DNA of 64,000 nt from Pirellula staleyi DSM 6068 (lineage in GTDB: Bacteria; Planctomycetota; Planctomycetia; Pirellulales; Pirellulaceae), in contig CAMCMB010000025.1 of the NCBI GenBank assembly GCA_945875845.1, positions 1 through 64,000 on the forward strand, written 5' to 3'. A program made the position numbers and the translations under genes. Below are positions 1-9,481 of the stretch, piece by piece. Under the pieces are notes generated by a model. The model did no database searches, was not told the origin of the DNA, and was given only the letters and a program-made list of their open reading frames with translations. Positions within the stretch are counted from its first letter, which is position 1. Each line of letters begins with the position of its first letter.

Positions 1-154
1 CAGAATCGAAACCTCAGAAGGGCTATAAATTTCAGAACGTAGCGGTCTAGGCATTTTAGCTCTCCTATTCGTTGCAACCGTTCAACCGACCCCATGCAAC
101 CGTAAGTTTACCGACCTGCCATCTATCAGGCAAGCTACAAAATGCAAAAAATGG

Positions 155-201
155 GTGGCACCGTTAGAATTTCCCAGTGGGTGGCACCGTTAGAATTTCC
201 C
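155..201. repeat. short direct repeat, two copies
   Basis: The motif GTGGCACCGTTAGAATTTCC occurs twice back to back with only a few bases between copies. Its function is unknown. Confidence 0.7.
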
Positions 202-856
202 CGCTTGTTTTGAGTCAGCGTCTCCAATGTCAGGATTACGAACCCTGTCAGGCACCATTGTAAGAGTGCTATCGACCGCCTGCAATCATGGGCAAGTTTC
301 GCGTGGATGCACGATAATGCAATCCACGACTCGACGATTTTATCTAGCCACAAAAGGCACAAAGTTCACAAGAGGGGATTTTATTTTTGTGTTGTTTGTG
401 ATTCTTGGTGGTTAGAAACCGCGTTCTGCAATTGACCGCCTGCGTCTCTAACGACCAAGCTCCAAGTTGGGAAAGTGTTCCGTCCCTGTTTACGCGCTGA
501 CAAGCGGAACGATTGGCATCACCGCAGTCCGACGGGATGATGCGGGATGTAAAAAACAGGATTGCCGAAGACTTCGGTGCATGCCTTTGTTCGTGGCTCT
601 TTTTGCCAGTCCTGGCCAGGGCATTCAGTTCAGCCGAACGCAGGTATTCAGCCCTCTGGGCTGAAGACAACCGTGCTGGGAGTATAGCCGATTCCTGCCT
701 GCCCCTGCACTCTATGAGGCCAGTTATCCCGGTTTGAGTCTTGGCAGTCGCAGTGGATCGGTTTCAGTGATCATGGATTATCTTTGACAAGTCGTGTCTA
801 GCCGATTCATTTTAAAATTGGATTAACGAGGGATGTGCGAGATGAGAATCGACAGG

Positions 857-901
857 CTCCTCATCCCCCTGCCCCTTCTCCTCGAATCGAGGAGAAGGGG
901 A
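857..901. repeat. palindromic repeat (CCCCTTCTCC family), copy 1
   Basis: The arms 872-885 (CCCCTTCTCCTCGA) and 887-900 are perfect inverted repeats of 14 bases around a single base, preceded by CTCATCCCC. A related hairpin with TGGGGATGAGGGG on its flank lies at 51260-51303 in the opposite orientation. This copy is about 100 bases beyond the 3' end of the RAYT gene, which fits a REP-like element, but the link is inferred. Confidence 0.7.
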
Positions 902-1001
902 GATAGAGCTCTTGGGACTTTGGTGGACGGCACATGGAATGTACCTACTACTTTTACTTTTGTCGTGTTGTCGCCATCCTTTCCGATCGTTCACCTCACC
1001 T

Positions 1002-1703
1002 TCATTGTGCTGGAAGTTTCGGTCGACCGCGCGGGCGAAGTGTTGATTCGAGAGCCATCTTTTTGGCGGTTCTCACAATCCAAGCGTCGTCGCCGTAAGG
1101 GCAGCCTCTTTGAATCGATCGAATCACTTTAGCACGTATTTCGTCTGGCAATTCCGCGTCGAGCACGCGTGGCCAATCGCTTGGCAATGCCAACGGCGGA
1201 GACGAAACGATGGGGTCTGGGTTTTTAGTATGAGTGGGTTTATCGGTGCTCGCTGCTATGGATCGTCGAGCCGCGCTGGACCATTTCCATTCAAGAACCG
1301 AATTGCACAAGCCGCTTCGCTTGGGATGCGATTCAATGAACCGCATTATTTCGAGAAGCGACGCGTCATCTTGAACGGGGAACGAACGAAAGCGGCGTTC
1401 GTAAAGTCCACCTGTGCTCGCCCGTCTTGGATGCGTGTGCCAACGCGCCGAATGCGTGACAGTCAACCATGCAATCAGTTTTGACAAATCTCCGTCTCGG
1501 CGAGGCGTTAGGACCAAATGCCAATGTTTAGGCAACACGCAGTACGACAGCACACGAGGTTCGAATCGCTCGACTGCCTCAGCCAGAACAGTCACGAACT
1601 CTTCGTAATCCTCGTTTGATCGGAATATCCCTTTGGGCTGGAGTCCGCGACAAACCACATGGTAAACGTATCCGCCCAAACTGATGCGAGGTGGCCTACC
1701 CAT
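1002..1703 (-). CDS. REP-associated tyrosine transposase (RAYT, Y1_Tnp), probably inactive
   Basis: This is a 233-residue member of the IS200/RAYT branch of HUH single-strand transposases. It starts with the usual GRPPRISLGGYVYHVVCRG strand and carries the metal-binding HUH motif as HWH at residues 60-62. It ends with the RAYT C-terminal pattern (GCPYGDDAWIVRTAKK then LRPRGRP). The family's nucleophilic tyrosine sits in a (R)Y-I/V-E-x-N-P context. Here that segment reads MRFIESHPKRSG and the codon at 1338-1340 gives Phe122. If the alignment is right, the protein cannot form the 5'-phosphotyrosine intermediate. The reading frame is otherwise intact. It is a single-copy gene without an obvious IS structure. 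Confidence 0.85.
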   Translation of the reverse strand: MGRPPRISLGGYVYHVVCRGLQPKGIFRSNEDYEEFVTVLAEAVERFEPRVLSYCVLPKHWHLVLTPRRDGDLSKLIAWLTVTHSARWHTHPRRASTGGLYERRFRSFPVQDDASLLEIMRFIESHPKRSGLCNSVLEWKWSSAARRSIAASTDKPTHTKNPDPIVSSPPLALPSDWPRVLDAELPDEIRAKVIRSIQRGCPYGDDAWIVRTAKKMALESTLRPRGRPKLPAQ

Positions 1704-1706
1704 CTT

Positions 1707-2261
1707 TTAATTCCATTGCGGATCGATTGGAACATCGGGGATTTTCTCGTCTACGGCCAAGATGTTTTGTCCAATCCGTCGGACGAGACTTTCCCATATT
1801 TGCGTATCCTCGCTGAGAACCAGATCTGCATCGATGTCGGTGACCAGCCAACTACCCGTTTCCAGTTCTTGTTCGAGTTGACCTGGCCCCCAACCGGCAA
1901 AGCCATCGAACAGTTTCAACTTGGCGTCCTCGCAACCAAATAGCTTCATCAATTCATTTTGGTCGCTACATATCTTCAGTCCATTGAAGCATTCCTCTCC
2001 GCCGAACTGCAATTGATCGTGCAAAGCCACGAGTGGTCCATCCACGGGGCCGCCGCAATAAAGAGGCCCATCGTGCACACAGTGCAAATCACAAACCATC
2101 GAAACAACTTTATCAAGCCGAAAGTCGGTCGGCCGATTCAGGATAAGACCAAAGGAACCCTCCTCATCATGTCGCACGAGTAAGACGACCGATCGATAAA
2201 AGTCGGGATCGTCCATGAAGGGGGATGCGAGCAAGCAGTTACCTTGAAGTGATCGGCACAT
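1707..2261 (-). CDS. YqgE/AlgH family protein (UPF0301)
   Basis: At 184 residues it has the normal length of the DUF179/YqgE-AlgH family. The family pattern is clear: LLASPFMDDPDFYRSVVLLV at the N-terminus, then GSFGLILNRPT and the GGPVDGPLVALHD segment. The biochemical role of the family is unsettled; in Pseudomonas AlgH has been linked to regulation. It lies 34 bases downstream of the ABC exporter gene on the same strand and 3 bases before the RAYT gene, so it may be co-transcribed with the exporter. The start ATG at 2261 is the only sensible one. Confidence 0.9.
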   Translation of the reverse strand: MCRSLQGNCLLASPFMDDPDFYRSVVLLVRHDEEGSFGLILNRPTDFRLDKVVSMVCDLHCVHDGPLYCGGPVDGPLVALHDQLQFGGEECFNGLKICSDQNELMKLFGCEDAKLKLFDGFAGWGPGQLEQELETGSWLVTDIDADLVLSEDTQIWESLVRRIGQNILAVDEKIPDVPIDPQWN

Positions 2262-2295
2262 CGTCTAGTCTTTGTGAAAACGAAAAGGGACGGCA

Positions 2296-4254
2296 CTAAG
2301 AGTCGACCCATTGTGGAGCGATCGGGCTCTCAGTCTGTAATCGTACCATTTGTTGATACAAGCCATGTTGTTCCAACAATTCGGAATGTGTTCCGCATTG
2401 AACAATTTGCCCTGCGTCCAACACTAGAATCTGGTCCGCGTGGATGATGGTGCTCAATCGGTGCGCAATGACAAATGCTGTGCGTTGATCCAGCAAAAGG
2501 GCCAAACTGCCTTGAATTAGGCGTTCGCTTTCGCTGTCCAGATTACTGGTGGCTTCGTCGAGGATCAGAATCTTGGGGTCGGCCAACAAGGCACGGGCAA
2601 TCGCAAGTCTTTGGCGTTGTCCGCCGCTTAGTTTGAAGCCGCGTTCCCCGATGAGAGTTTCGTAACCATTCGGGGACTTCGCGATAAACTCATCGGCAGC
2701 CGCCGCTTTGGCTGCTTCGATGACTTCCGCAGTCGTCGCGCCGCGGCGACCATACGCGATGTTCTCCGCGATCGAACCATCAAAAAGAAAAACGTCTTGT
2801 TCTACGACTCCGAGCAGTTGGCGGTAGCTGTGCAACTGGACATCTTTCAAGTCGACGCCATCGATCAAAATACGACCCTGTTCCGGATCAAAGAATCGAG
2901 CGACCAGATTGCAAAGCGTTGTTTTCCCTGCACCGCTTCGACCGACGATGGCGATGGTTTGGCCGGCCAATGCATGAAGATTGATATCCTTGAGAATCCA
3001 CTGTTCGCTTTCTGGGTAGCGGAAAGAGACCGACTCAAATCGAACATCTCCGCGCACTTGTTTGCGTTCCAAGCGAATGGCCCCCTCGCGATCTTGAAGC
3101 TCTTTGGGCGTAGCCAAGATATCCAAAATCCGGTCCAGACCCGCAAGATTGTTCTGGAATCCGACTGCACTTCCCGTTAGTGTCGCGATCGGACCAAGCA
3201 GCATGGTCAGGTAGACCAAGAACATCATCAAGTCACCAAGGGTCAGTTGCGACTGCAAGATCTGCCAGCCACCGTAGACCAATAGGCCCGTCGACGCGAG
3301 GGGTATGATGACTTCCCAAACGATTTCAATGAGCCGTGTCCGCCACCAAACCAATAACTGTTGGCGAACAAGGACATGGTTTCCCTTGATGTAGCGCTGT
3401 GTTTCGTTGCGTTGTCGAGCGAACGTGCGAACCACGCGAATTCCACCAAACGTCTCAGTCGTATTTGCGTCGACGCGTTGTCGCCGTTGTCGGACGTCTC
3501 GATACAAGGGTCGAATCGAATAGATCCATGTGCGATGGCTGAAATAGACCGCTGGCAACAACAAAATCCCCGCCAACAAGAGCCGCCAATCGACCAAAAT
3601 CAAAACGATCAGGCTCCCCGTCAGTTGAACGATGGCTTGCCATGGGTTGTAGATCATGCTGAAGATCAGGTCCGCGATTCCGCCCGCATCTTCGCGCAGT
3701 AGACTCGTCGCGCCGCCCGATTTCAGCTGCTGGATCTTGTGCAAAGGCATGTGCAGCATGTGTTCGAATACGCGTCCCCGAATGGTCATTTGCACTTGGT
3801 TGAGGGCTTGAGTGCACGCCCATCGGCCCCATAAGTGAACGATCGTGCGAACCAAGGTGACTGCGGCCACCATGCCAGCGATCCATACCAAGATCATGAA
3901 CGGGGACGGATTCCCAAGCGTCGCGGCGAGCCAATTAGGGAGTGGCTGGCTCGGAACCGTCAAAGCGCAATCGATTGCTAGCTTGGTACCTAAAGGGGGG
4001 ATCAGCGAAAGCGTTGTCGAGACTGTGAGAGTTGCCAAGGCAAAGGCGATTCGCCCACGAAAGCCTCTCAATTGACCCCAAAACTCGACGAAGAGTCGCC
4101 AAAAGCTTCGATGCGATCGCGACACGAGCGCATCTTTGTCTTTGCCGCTCATGGTGGAGTGGAAAGAGTCGATTTCGGTGGTTTTTTTCTTTTCCTTTCG
4201 GCGTTTTCGAAGCTCTTCAAGGTACTCGCGGTATTCAAATCGGCTCGTGGGCAT
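2296..4254 (-). CDS. MsbA-like ABC exporter, fused permease/ATPase
   Basis: This half-size exporter has an N-terminal six-helix transmembrane domain (roughly residues 60-370) and a C-terminal nucleotide-binding domain. The Walker A GRSGAGKTT is at about 437, followed by a Q-loop (VVEQDVFLFDGSIAENIAYG), the signature LSGGQRQRLAIARALL, Walker B ILILDEATS and the H-loop IAHRLSTI. It probably works as a homodimer exporting a lipid or other hydrophobic substrate across the inner membrane; the substrate cannot be told. The ORF is open to 4416, but the extra 54 residues do not look like an exporter N-terminus. I place the start at the ATG at 4254 (MPTSRFEYREYLEELRKRR), giving 652 residues. A charged cytosolic segment precedes the first helix. 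Confidence 0.9.
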   Translation of the reverse strand: MPTSRFEYREYLEELRKRRKEKKKTTEIDSFHSTMSGKDKDALVSRSHRSFWRLFVEFWGQLRGFRGRIAFALATLTVSTTLSLIPPLGTKLAIDCALTVPSQPLPNWLAATLGNPSPFMILVWIAGMVAAVTLVRTIVHLWGRWACTQALNQVQMTIRGRVFEHMLHMPLHKIQQLKSGGATSLLREDAGGIADLIFSMIYNPWQAIVQLTGSLIVLILVDWRLLLAGILLLPAVYFSHRTWIYSIRPLYRDVRQRRQRVDANTTETFGGIRVVRTFARQRNETQRYIKGNHVLVRQQLLVWWRTRLIEIVWEVIIPLASTGLLVYGGWQILQSQLTLGDLMMFLVYLTMLLGPIATLTGSAVGFQNNLAGLDRILDILATPKELQDREGAIRLERKQVRGDVRFESVSFRYPESEQWILKDINLHALAGQTIAIVGRSGAGKTTLCNLVARFFDPEQGRILIDGVDLKDVQLHSYRQLLGVVEQDVFLFDGSIAENIAYGRRGATTAEVIEAAKAAAADEFIAKSPNGYETLIGERGFKLSGGQRQRLAIARALLADPKILILDEATSNLDSESERLIQGSLALLLDQRTAFVIAHRLSTIIHADQILVLDAGQIVQCGTHSELLEQHGLYQQMVRLQTESPIAPQWVDS

Positions 4255-4580
4255 TAGGGAGAACTTTGGGTAACAGAATTCATTCGAGTCGTGGGTGAAA
4301 ATTTTCGGCAACCGGACTGCCGTATCGGATACGCCGAACCTCAGGGAGATTCTACCGCTTGCAACCACTTTCGCACAGAAGGAAGGTGGGCGGCAGACTT
4401 GGTTGTAACGACTCACCGGAGAGCTTGGTCCGGCTTGCGCCCAATGGCACTCACTTTGGTAGTGGAACTCGCCAGAGTTCCTTGTTTCGCACTTACATCA
4501 AAGGAAGTCTTGGCGACTTCCACTACGAATTGGAACCTTTCGCTAACAAAATGAGTACCACTTGGCTTGCGCCGTTTAGC

Positions 4581-4610
4581 TATTAGACGATCGCGTATTA
4601 GACGATCGCG
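4581..4610. repeat. 15-bp tandem duplication
   Basis: TATTAGACGATCGCG is repeated exactly twice in tandem. The unit contains the palindrome CGATCG. Confidence 0.85.
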
Positions 4611-4663
4611 GCACGGCGAGAGCCGAATGGTGATGACCTCCGCGTGATGTTTCCTCTCTCATC

Positions 4664-4697
4664 TTGGAGCCTATTGGAGCCTATTGGAGCCTATTGG
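4664..4697. repeat. 10-bp tandem repeat, three copies
   Basis: TTGGAGCCTA occurs three times in tandem followed by a partial fourth copy (TTGG). Confidence 0.9.
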
Positions 4698-4830
4698 TTG
4701 AACAATTTCCTCGACTTCTTGACTATTCTGCATCCGACGGGACCTCTATTGCGAATTCTCTGGTGTTGTCAGGACACCTGCGCGGAGTCGGTGTCAAAAC
4801 TGAGTGTCGGAAAACAAGATAGGGATCGCG

Positions 4831-5979
4831 ATGATGAAAGTTTGGAATTGTTGGCTTGCTCTGGTGGCATGCGGATTCGTATCCGCAAGCGTTTCTGCGG
4901 CCGACATTGTGGATACCGCTGTCGGGGCTGGCAAATTTAAGACCCTCGCGGCTGCCTTGGGCGCCGCCAATTTGATCGATACTCTCAAGGGACCTGGGCC
5001 GTTTACCGTTTTCGCCCCGTCCGATGACGCTTTCGCAAAGCTTCCGGCAGAAACGGTTGGGGAACTCCTCAAACCCGAGAACAAAGGCAAACTGGCTGGC
5101 ATATTGACTTATCACGTTGTTCCCGGCAAAGTGCTTGCCAAACAAGTGGTCGGTCTTTCAGGGGCTGTATCGGTCAACGGTCAACGGCTCGACATAACGA
5201 CCAAGGATGGTACTGTGATGGTGGACGGCGCCACAGTCGTCGCGACCGACATCGAATGCGATAATGGTGTGATCCATATCATCGATTCGGTCCTCCTGCC
5301 TGCCGATAAAACGATACCGGAAACAGCTGACAAGGCAGGTGCCTTCAAGACTTTGCTCGCAGCCGTGAAAGCTGCTGGCTTAGCAGATACGCTCAGCGGC
5401 AAAGGTCCTTTTACCGTTTTTGCACCAACCGACGAGGCCTTTGCAAAACTACCCAAGGGAACCGTCGAGTCGCTGCTCAAACCTGAAAACAAGCAGAAGC
5501 TTGTGAACATCTTGAAGTACCACGTTGTGTCGGGCCGAGTTTTCTCCGAGGATGCGGTTAACGCGAAGGGTGCCAAAACACTCGAAGGTTCACCGGTGAC
5601 AATATCCGTACGGGACAGCGTCGCGATGATCAACCAGTCGAAGCTTGTTTCCACCGATTTGGATGCATCCAACGGAGTGATCCACGTAATTGATGCGGTT
5701 TTGATGCCTCCTGTCAAGACAATCAACGCGCGCTTGATGCTTGAAAACGCGGTCGCCGAAGGCTCGCAACTCTTCAACGGAGGCCATCACGATGCTTGTG
5801 CGATGCTCTATCAGAACACGATGAACGAACTGATGTCGTCGACGATTTCACCCTCTCTCAAGTCGCATATGGCCAATGTCTTGAACACCGCTAGCCGTCA
5901 GCACAGCCCGACGGACCGAGCCTGGACTTTACGTCGGGGCATTGATCAAATGGTTCCCCAGTTGCCGTCGTATCGGTAG
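4831..5979 (+). CDS. secreted protein with two fasciclin (FAS1) domains
   Basis: A signal peptide ([22 protein letters not shown]) is followed by two FAS1 domains of about 130 residues each. Both show the family blocks: [40 protein letters not shown] and [26 protein letters not shown]. The two domains are very alike, suggesting internal duplication. The last 85 residues form a separate helical region with [18 protein letters not shown], which I do not recognise as a named domain. FAS1 domains usually mediate adhesion or carbohydrate contact outside the cell. The ORF track starts at 4804, but the signal peptide argues for the ATGATG at 4831/4834, giving about 382 residues. Confidence 0.9.
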   Translation: MMKVWNCWLALVACGFVSASVSAADIVDTAVGAGKFKTLAAALGAANLIDTLKGPGPFTVFAPSDDAFAKLPAETVGELLKPENKGKLAGILTYHVVPGKVLAKQVVGLSGAVSVNGQRLDITTKDGTVMVDGATVVATDIECDNGVIHIIDSVLLPADKTIPETADKAGAFKTLLAAVKAAGLADTLSGKGPFTVFAPTDEAFAKLPKGTVESLLKPENKQKLVNILKYHVVSGRVFSEDAVNAKGAKTLEGSPVTISVRDSVAMINQSKLVSTDLDASNGVIHVIDAVLMPPVKTINARLMLENAVAEGSQLFNGGHHDACAMLYQNTMNELMSSTISPSLKSHMANVLNTASRQHSPTDRAWTLRRGIDQMVPQLPSYR

Positions 5980-6290
5980 TCTTGCTTCGCAAAAGGTGCG
6001 AGTCTGCCGCGTTTTTTTGCGGAAGTCGGATGTGAAATGATTGGACGGTGCACTTTTTGGCGGCAGTCTGACAACTCGACGTGTAAGCGAGGTGCCAACT
6101 GCAATCCCTCGCTCACCGGGCTGTCGATATAGTGAAGTCGTTATTGGGTAAAGGGCGGTATGACGGACTTCCAAGTCCGTCAATGGAGAATGCGACGGAC
6201 TAGGAAGTCCGTCGTACCATTCAATCAACAGCCCGTCACGCGTCGGGTTACTATGAGTCGACAACCATGTCTCGCCAGCACTTCTCAACG
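5980..6290. other. intergenic region occupied by a MITE-like repeat
   Basis: The space between the convergent fasciclin and FG-GAP genes is almost filled by copy 1 of the dispersed palindromic element. No ORF here is convincing. Confidence 0.75.
6051..6275. repeat. MITE-like palindromic element, copy 1 (core 6157-6218)
   Basis: The 62-base core begins GGTATGACGGACTTCCAAGT and ends in GTCCGTCGTACC. Each half is itself palindromic (GACGGACTT-CC-AAGTCCGTC), so the core can form a cruciform. The flanks also match copy 2 at 9482-9729: TTTTTGGCGGCAGT on the left, GTAAGCGAGG and CAATCCCTCGCTCACCGG further in. This gives a larger shared element of roughly 225-250 bases with no ORF. The outer boundaries are approximate. 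Confidence 0.85.
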
Positions 6291-7502
6291 CTATTTCGAG
6301 TTCTGCCAATAAATGACTGCGTTGTGGGTCGCTCGGCCCACGGCGATCAATTCTAGTTTGCCATCGCCGTTCAAATCAGCGCAAACAAGGTCTTCCACGG
6401 CAACTTGACCTGGCGATACCAACGTCCGTTGCCATTTGCCCTGTGAATCTCGATCGTAAACACGCACGCCGCACCGATGAGGTGCTACGTCATCGCGTAC
6501 GCCAATCACCAGTTCGTCCTCGACATCGTTGTCCAGATTGCAGCATGCAACCGCGTGTCCCCAGCGCAATTGGTCATCGAGCATCAACCGAGTCCATGGG
6601 AGTGTTTCGCTCTGCTCGTAGACAACGACTTGATTTCCATGCCATGGCTCAATGGTGGCAATGAACGAACGATTGTCATTGAGTTTGCCAATGCGCACTT
6701 CGCTAGAGCCGCGTGCTGGGGCTTGACCTTGGTGCCCAAGACCTATTTGCGTTCGCTTCGCAGGAGAGGTAGACCGACCTCCAAACGTCAGCGAATGAAC
6801 ACCTTCAAAGCTTGCAACGAGCAAATCGTCGTGTTTGTCGCGGTCCAAATCCACCACTTCGAAGTTGTGCATCACGTGCAAAGACTCGTCCAGATCACGG
6901 ATTGACCACGGTTGATTTACCGGATCCTTTGGAACACTAAAGGCAAGCAACCGCACTGCTTTATCGTCGAAGCCCGGCCCTTGCGAAAGACGTCCTTTGA
7001 GTGGCGCGACAATAAGTTCCGGCTGGCCATCGCGATCAAGGTCCCCCCAATTCATCCGATGGGTCGTCGGTTCATTCTCCACCAAAACGTGCATCTTCCA
7101 AGTGAGCGTTGGGTCCGTTGGGTCCGATGGTGACTCCAGCCATCCGATAGCTCCACCGGACTTGGTGTTGTTGGGCTGCCAGTCGTAACCGATTGCCAAG
7201 TCGATGTCGCCATCTCGATCGATGTCCAACGGAGCCATGCAAACATTATCAGTGCTCGCCAAGGGAGTGCTATAAATGACATGCACCTTCCAGCTCGGAT
7301 TCTCAAGCCATAAAATGCGTTTGCTATCGACAATCACAATGTCGAGCCGATCGTCACGATTCAAGTCCACTGCCCGGACTGCGTAGCCCACGGTCAATTC
7401 AACAGGCAGCACTTCAGGTCGCCAGTCATCGCCGCGAACACTTGCCGGCCACAACGCCGCCATGAACAAAAGGAACTGGAGTTTGCGAATGATGAATTGC
7501 AT
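6291..7502 (-). CDS. secreted FG-GAP/VCBS repeat protein
   Basis: A signal peptide (IRKLQFLLFMAALWPASVRG) precedes at least five FG-GAP-like calcium-binding motifs: DRDGDIDLAIG, DLDRDGQPELIVA, DLDRDKHDDLLVA, NLDNDVEDELVIG and DLNGDGKLELIAVG. Spaced this way they predict a seven-bladed beta-propeller of about 400 residues. The role is unknown; such proteins are abundant and secreted in planctomycetes. The start at 7502 (MQFIIRK) puts the signal peptide at the N-terminus. It lies about 50 bases after the DUF1080 gene stop on the same strand, so the two probably form an operon. Confidence 0.85.
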   Translation of the reverse strand: MQFIIRKLQFLLFMAALWPASVRGDDWRPEVLPVELTVGYAVRAVDLNRDDRLDIVIVDSKRILWLENPSWKVHVIYSTPLASTDNVCMAPLDIDRDGDIDLAIGYDWQPNNTKSGGAIGWLESPSDPTDPTLTWKMHVLVENEPTTHRMNWGDLDRDGQPELIVAPLKGRLSQGPGFDDKAVRLLAFSVPKDPVNQPWSIRDLDESLHVMHNFEVVDLDRDKHDDLLVASFEGVHSLTFGGRSTSPAKRTQIGLGHQGQAPARGSSEVRIGKLNDNRSFIATIEPWHGNQVVVYEQSETLPWTRLMLDDQLRWGHAVACCNLDNDVEDELVIGVRDDVAPHRCGVRVYDRDSQGKWQRTLVSPGQVAVEDLVCADLNGDGKLELIAVGRATHNAVIYWQNSK

Positions 7503-7552
7503 GGAAGTAATCTTTTTGCGAGAGGTCAGAGTACCAGGACTGTTGTGCAAAG

Positions 7553-8962
7553 TTATTTCTTGCGGACCGTTACCAAGCCAGTCGCTGGGCTTTCAGTGAT
7601 GAGCAAATTGCGAAAGTGGTACTCTTGGGGTTTGTCGTTGCTATGCAGTTGTAGACCGAGCGGGCAAGCTTGCAGCATGTCCGATTTGTCTGTGAAGTCG
7701 AATAGTTCGCGGCCGTTGGCTGCCATTCGAATGCGGTCCCCAACCACCAAGATCTCAATTTGATTCCATTCACCCTTTTTTTCGACTTCGTTGCCAGGCC
7801 CGACTGGCACGACTCGATTGCGACGATGCGCGTCCCAGATTCCCCAGTCATGGCAAAACATCAATAACGGACCTCGAAAGCCAAATTGGTTTTCGCCCAC
7901 ATCCGTGAATTGCTCTCCAAGAGCGGCTACGGCAGAGTGCATGGTCGAATGCTTGGGGCTAAGGGTTTGCTTTACTTCGAGCACCATTCGGAAATCTCGG
8001 TATTTCTTTTGGGTGAACAGATAAGTGCTGCTAGCGACACCATCGTCGTTGGCACCACGAATCATTCCCTTCACGGCGGACCAGCGCGATGTATCCCCGT
8101 TCCAACCCGCTAGGTCATTGCCATTGAATGGACGCTGGATCGTCTCGGACTTCGGGATCAACGATTCGATGCTGAGCGGTTCCGAAAAGTCAGTCTCAGG
8201 TGATTCTAGGTCTAGCTCTTTGATCCAAGTGTTTCGGTAACGAACGTCGTGCCCTTCGCATTGCAACTTCAGTCCGCCGGGCGAATCGGTAATCCCGCGA
8301 CCACCGTCGTTGGCGCCATCGATACCTGAGTTTGCACCTCCCCACACTTTATTGATGTCGAAATTGGTACTGGCTTTTTGGCCGTTAAAATACATGGTCA
8401 CGCGGGATTTCTCGACCCGTTTTCCGTCTTGGAATCGAGCGGCCCGAAAGACAATGTCATACGCATTCCAGCTGCCAAGCCCGTTGTAGGCATAGTACGG
8501 AGACTCCCCTTCATTGATGATGGCTCCCATACCATGCGGCGTATTATCGCCGTCCATGACTTGGATTTCGTGGCGGTTTTGAAGGTAAACGCCGCTATTG
8601 CCCCGTCGGTTCATGACAATGAATTCGACATGCAACCGAAAATCTCGGTACTCTTTCTTGGTGACGATATCGGCGGCACCAAATTTGCCTCCCGCAGCGG
8701 CCGGATCGTCAGTCATGACAGCGGTCCCTGAATCGACGGGATCGTCAACGATCTTCCACTTGATCGGCATCGAGGATTTGAAGCCTGGCCCTTGCCAATA
8801 AGTCCATTTTTGGTCCAGCATTTCCCGTGAGCCATCCAACAGCATTTCGGCTCCAGCGATGGGTTTTGCGCCAACTCCGATATCGGCAAGTGCCGTGCGA
8901 TTTAAGCCAACGGACAAAGCGACGAGACTGAGGGCGCAACTTAGTTTCGGAATACGGATCAT
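7553..8962 (-). CDS. secreted protein with two DUF1080 (3-keto-disaccharide hydrolase) domains
   Basis: After a signal peptide come two copies of the DUF1080 jelly-roll fold, roughly residues 60-240 and 270-460. The first contains FRLHVEFIVMNRRGNSGVYLQ followed by HEIQVMDGD. The second begins with LAGWNGDTSRWSAVKGMIRG and ends HFRNLLI. The family resembles concanavalin-type lectins or glucanases, and some members hydrolyse 3-keto-disaccharides. The second domain has lost the NSG-type segment (KHSTMHSAVAALG instead), so it may only bind. This is the first gene of a probable operon with the FG-GAP propeller gene, suggesting joint extracellular glycan handling. Confidence 0.88.
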   Translation of the reverse strand: MIRIPKLSCALSLVALSVGLNRTALADIGVGAKPIAGAEMLLDGSREMLDQKWTYWQGPGFKSSMPIKWKIVDDPVDSGTAVMTDDPAAAGGKFGAADIVTKKEYRDFRLHVEFIVMNRRGNSGVYLQNRHEIQVMDGDNTPHGMGAIINEGESPYYAYNGLGSWNAYDIVFRAARFQDGKRVEKSRVTMYFNGQKASTNFDINKVWGGANSGIDGANDGGRGITDSPGGLKLQCEGHDVRYRNTWIKELDLESPETDFSEPLSIESLIPKSETIQRPFNGNDLAGWNGDTSRWSAVKGMIRGANDDGVASSTYLFTQKKYRDFRMVLEVKQTLSPKHSTMHSAVAALGEQFTDVGENQFGFRGPLLMFCHDWGIWDAHRRNRVVPVGPGNEVEKKGEWNQIEILVVGDRIRMAANGRELFDFTDKSDMLQACPLGLQLHSNDKPQEYHFRNLLITESPATGLVTVRKK

Positions 8963-9138
8963 GGAGAGGTTCCTGTAGGATGGTTTCGGTGGGGCTCAAC
9001 TCGTTTCAACGCGGAAAGTCGAGCAAAACCGATTATACTTGATTTTGTGTAGCGGGATGGACCAGACGTGTCACATCGAGGGCAGATGATCTAAGTGAAC
9101 ACAAGGGATGGTTCCACCTACGATCCGAGAGAACAGAA

Positions 9139-9459
9139 ATGACGACGCTATCAGCCAAGATCAAGAGCTGCGATTTGCAGAAAAAGCAACCGGTTTCAGA
9201 CGTCAAGAGACGTTTGATTGCACGGGTGATGCAACAATCGGACGACCTGGTCATTGTCATCGAATACGAAGGAAAAGACGGGTCGGTCACGCGGCGCGTT
9301 GTCAGCCCGATTCGCTTTGTTGGCGACGATCGCTTTCTCGCCCTGTGTTTGTCGCGCGAAGAACCGCGACAATTCTATATTGATCGTTGCAGAAGTGTCC
9401 GCGTCGATTTAGCCGGCAACTACATTATGCCCGTCGAAATGATGACCTTGGCATCGTAG
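9139..9459 (+). CDS. small stand-alone WYL-like protein
   Basis: This 106-residue protein has no signal peptide or membrane segment. Residues 37-90 resemble the WYL ligand-sensing fold: VIEYEGKDGSVTRRVVSPIR, then RFLALCLSREEPRQFYIDR. Compare the family pattern of Tyr in the first strand, R-x-V-x-P, and R-x-F-x-l-d-R. WYL domains normally follow a helix-turn-helix; here there is none. It may be a sensor partner or nucleic-acid-end binding module. A GAGAG lies just before the ATG. It is divergent from the DUF1080 gene and followed directly by MITE copy 2. The assignment rests on motif resemblance only. Confidence 0.55.
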   Translation: MTTLSAKIKSCDLQKKQPVSDVKRRLIARVMQQSDDLVIVIEYEGKDGSVTRRVVSPIRFVGDDRFLALCLSREEPRQFYIDRCRSVRVDLAGNYIMPVEMMTLAS

Positions 9460-9481
9460 GCTGTGAGTTTTTGAATGGACC

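Larger units (their letters stand above)
1..1001. other. gene-poor region with short repeats
   Basis: No ORF in this kilobase has a recognisable family or a coding-like composition, and the short ORFs overlap on both strands. It holds two adjacent copies of a 23-24 base sequence (GTGGCACCGTTAGAATTTCC) near 155-200 and a perfect hairpin at 872-900. A stretch near 350-415 resembles low-complexity planctomycete intergenic DNA. It is probably degenerate intergenic sequence next to the RAYT gene. Confidence 0.5.
4417..4830. other. intergenic region with tandem repeats
   Basis: There is no gene between the divergent exporter and fasciclin genes. It contains a 15-base tandem pair (TATTAGACGATCGCG, 4581-4610), a 10-base triplet (TTGGAGCCTA, 4664-4693) and, near 4412-4440, a weak match to the CACCGG...GGCTTGCGCC repeat family. 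Promoters for both genes should lie here, but I could not identify them. Confidence 0.6.

Noticed and set aside
344-670. 108-codon minus ORF near the window start
   Set aside because: It shows a low-complexity tail and no conserved block; similar sequences are common in planctomycete intergenic DNA.
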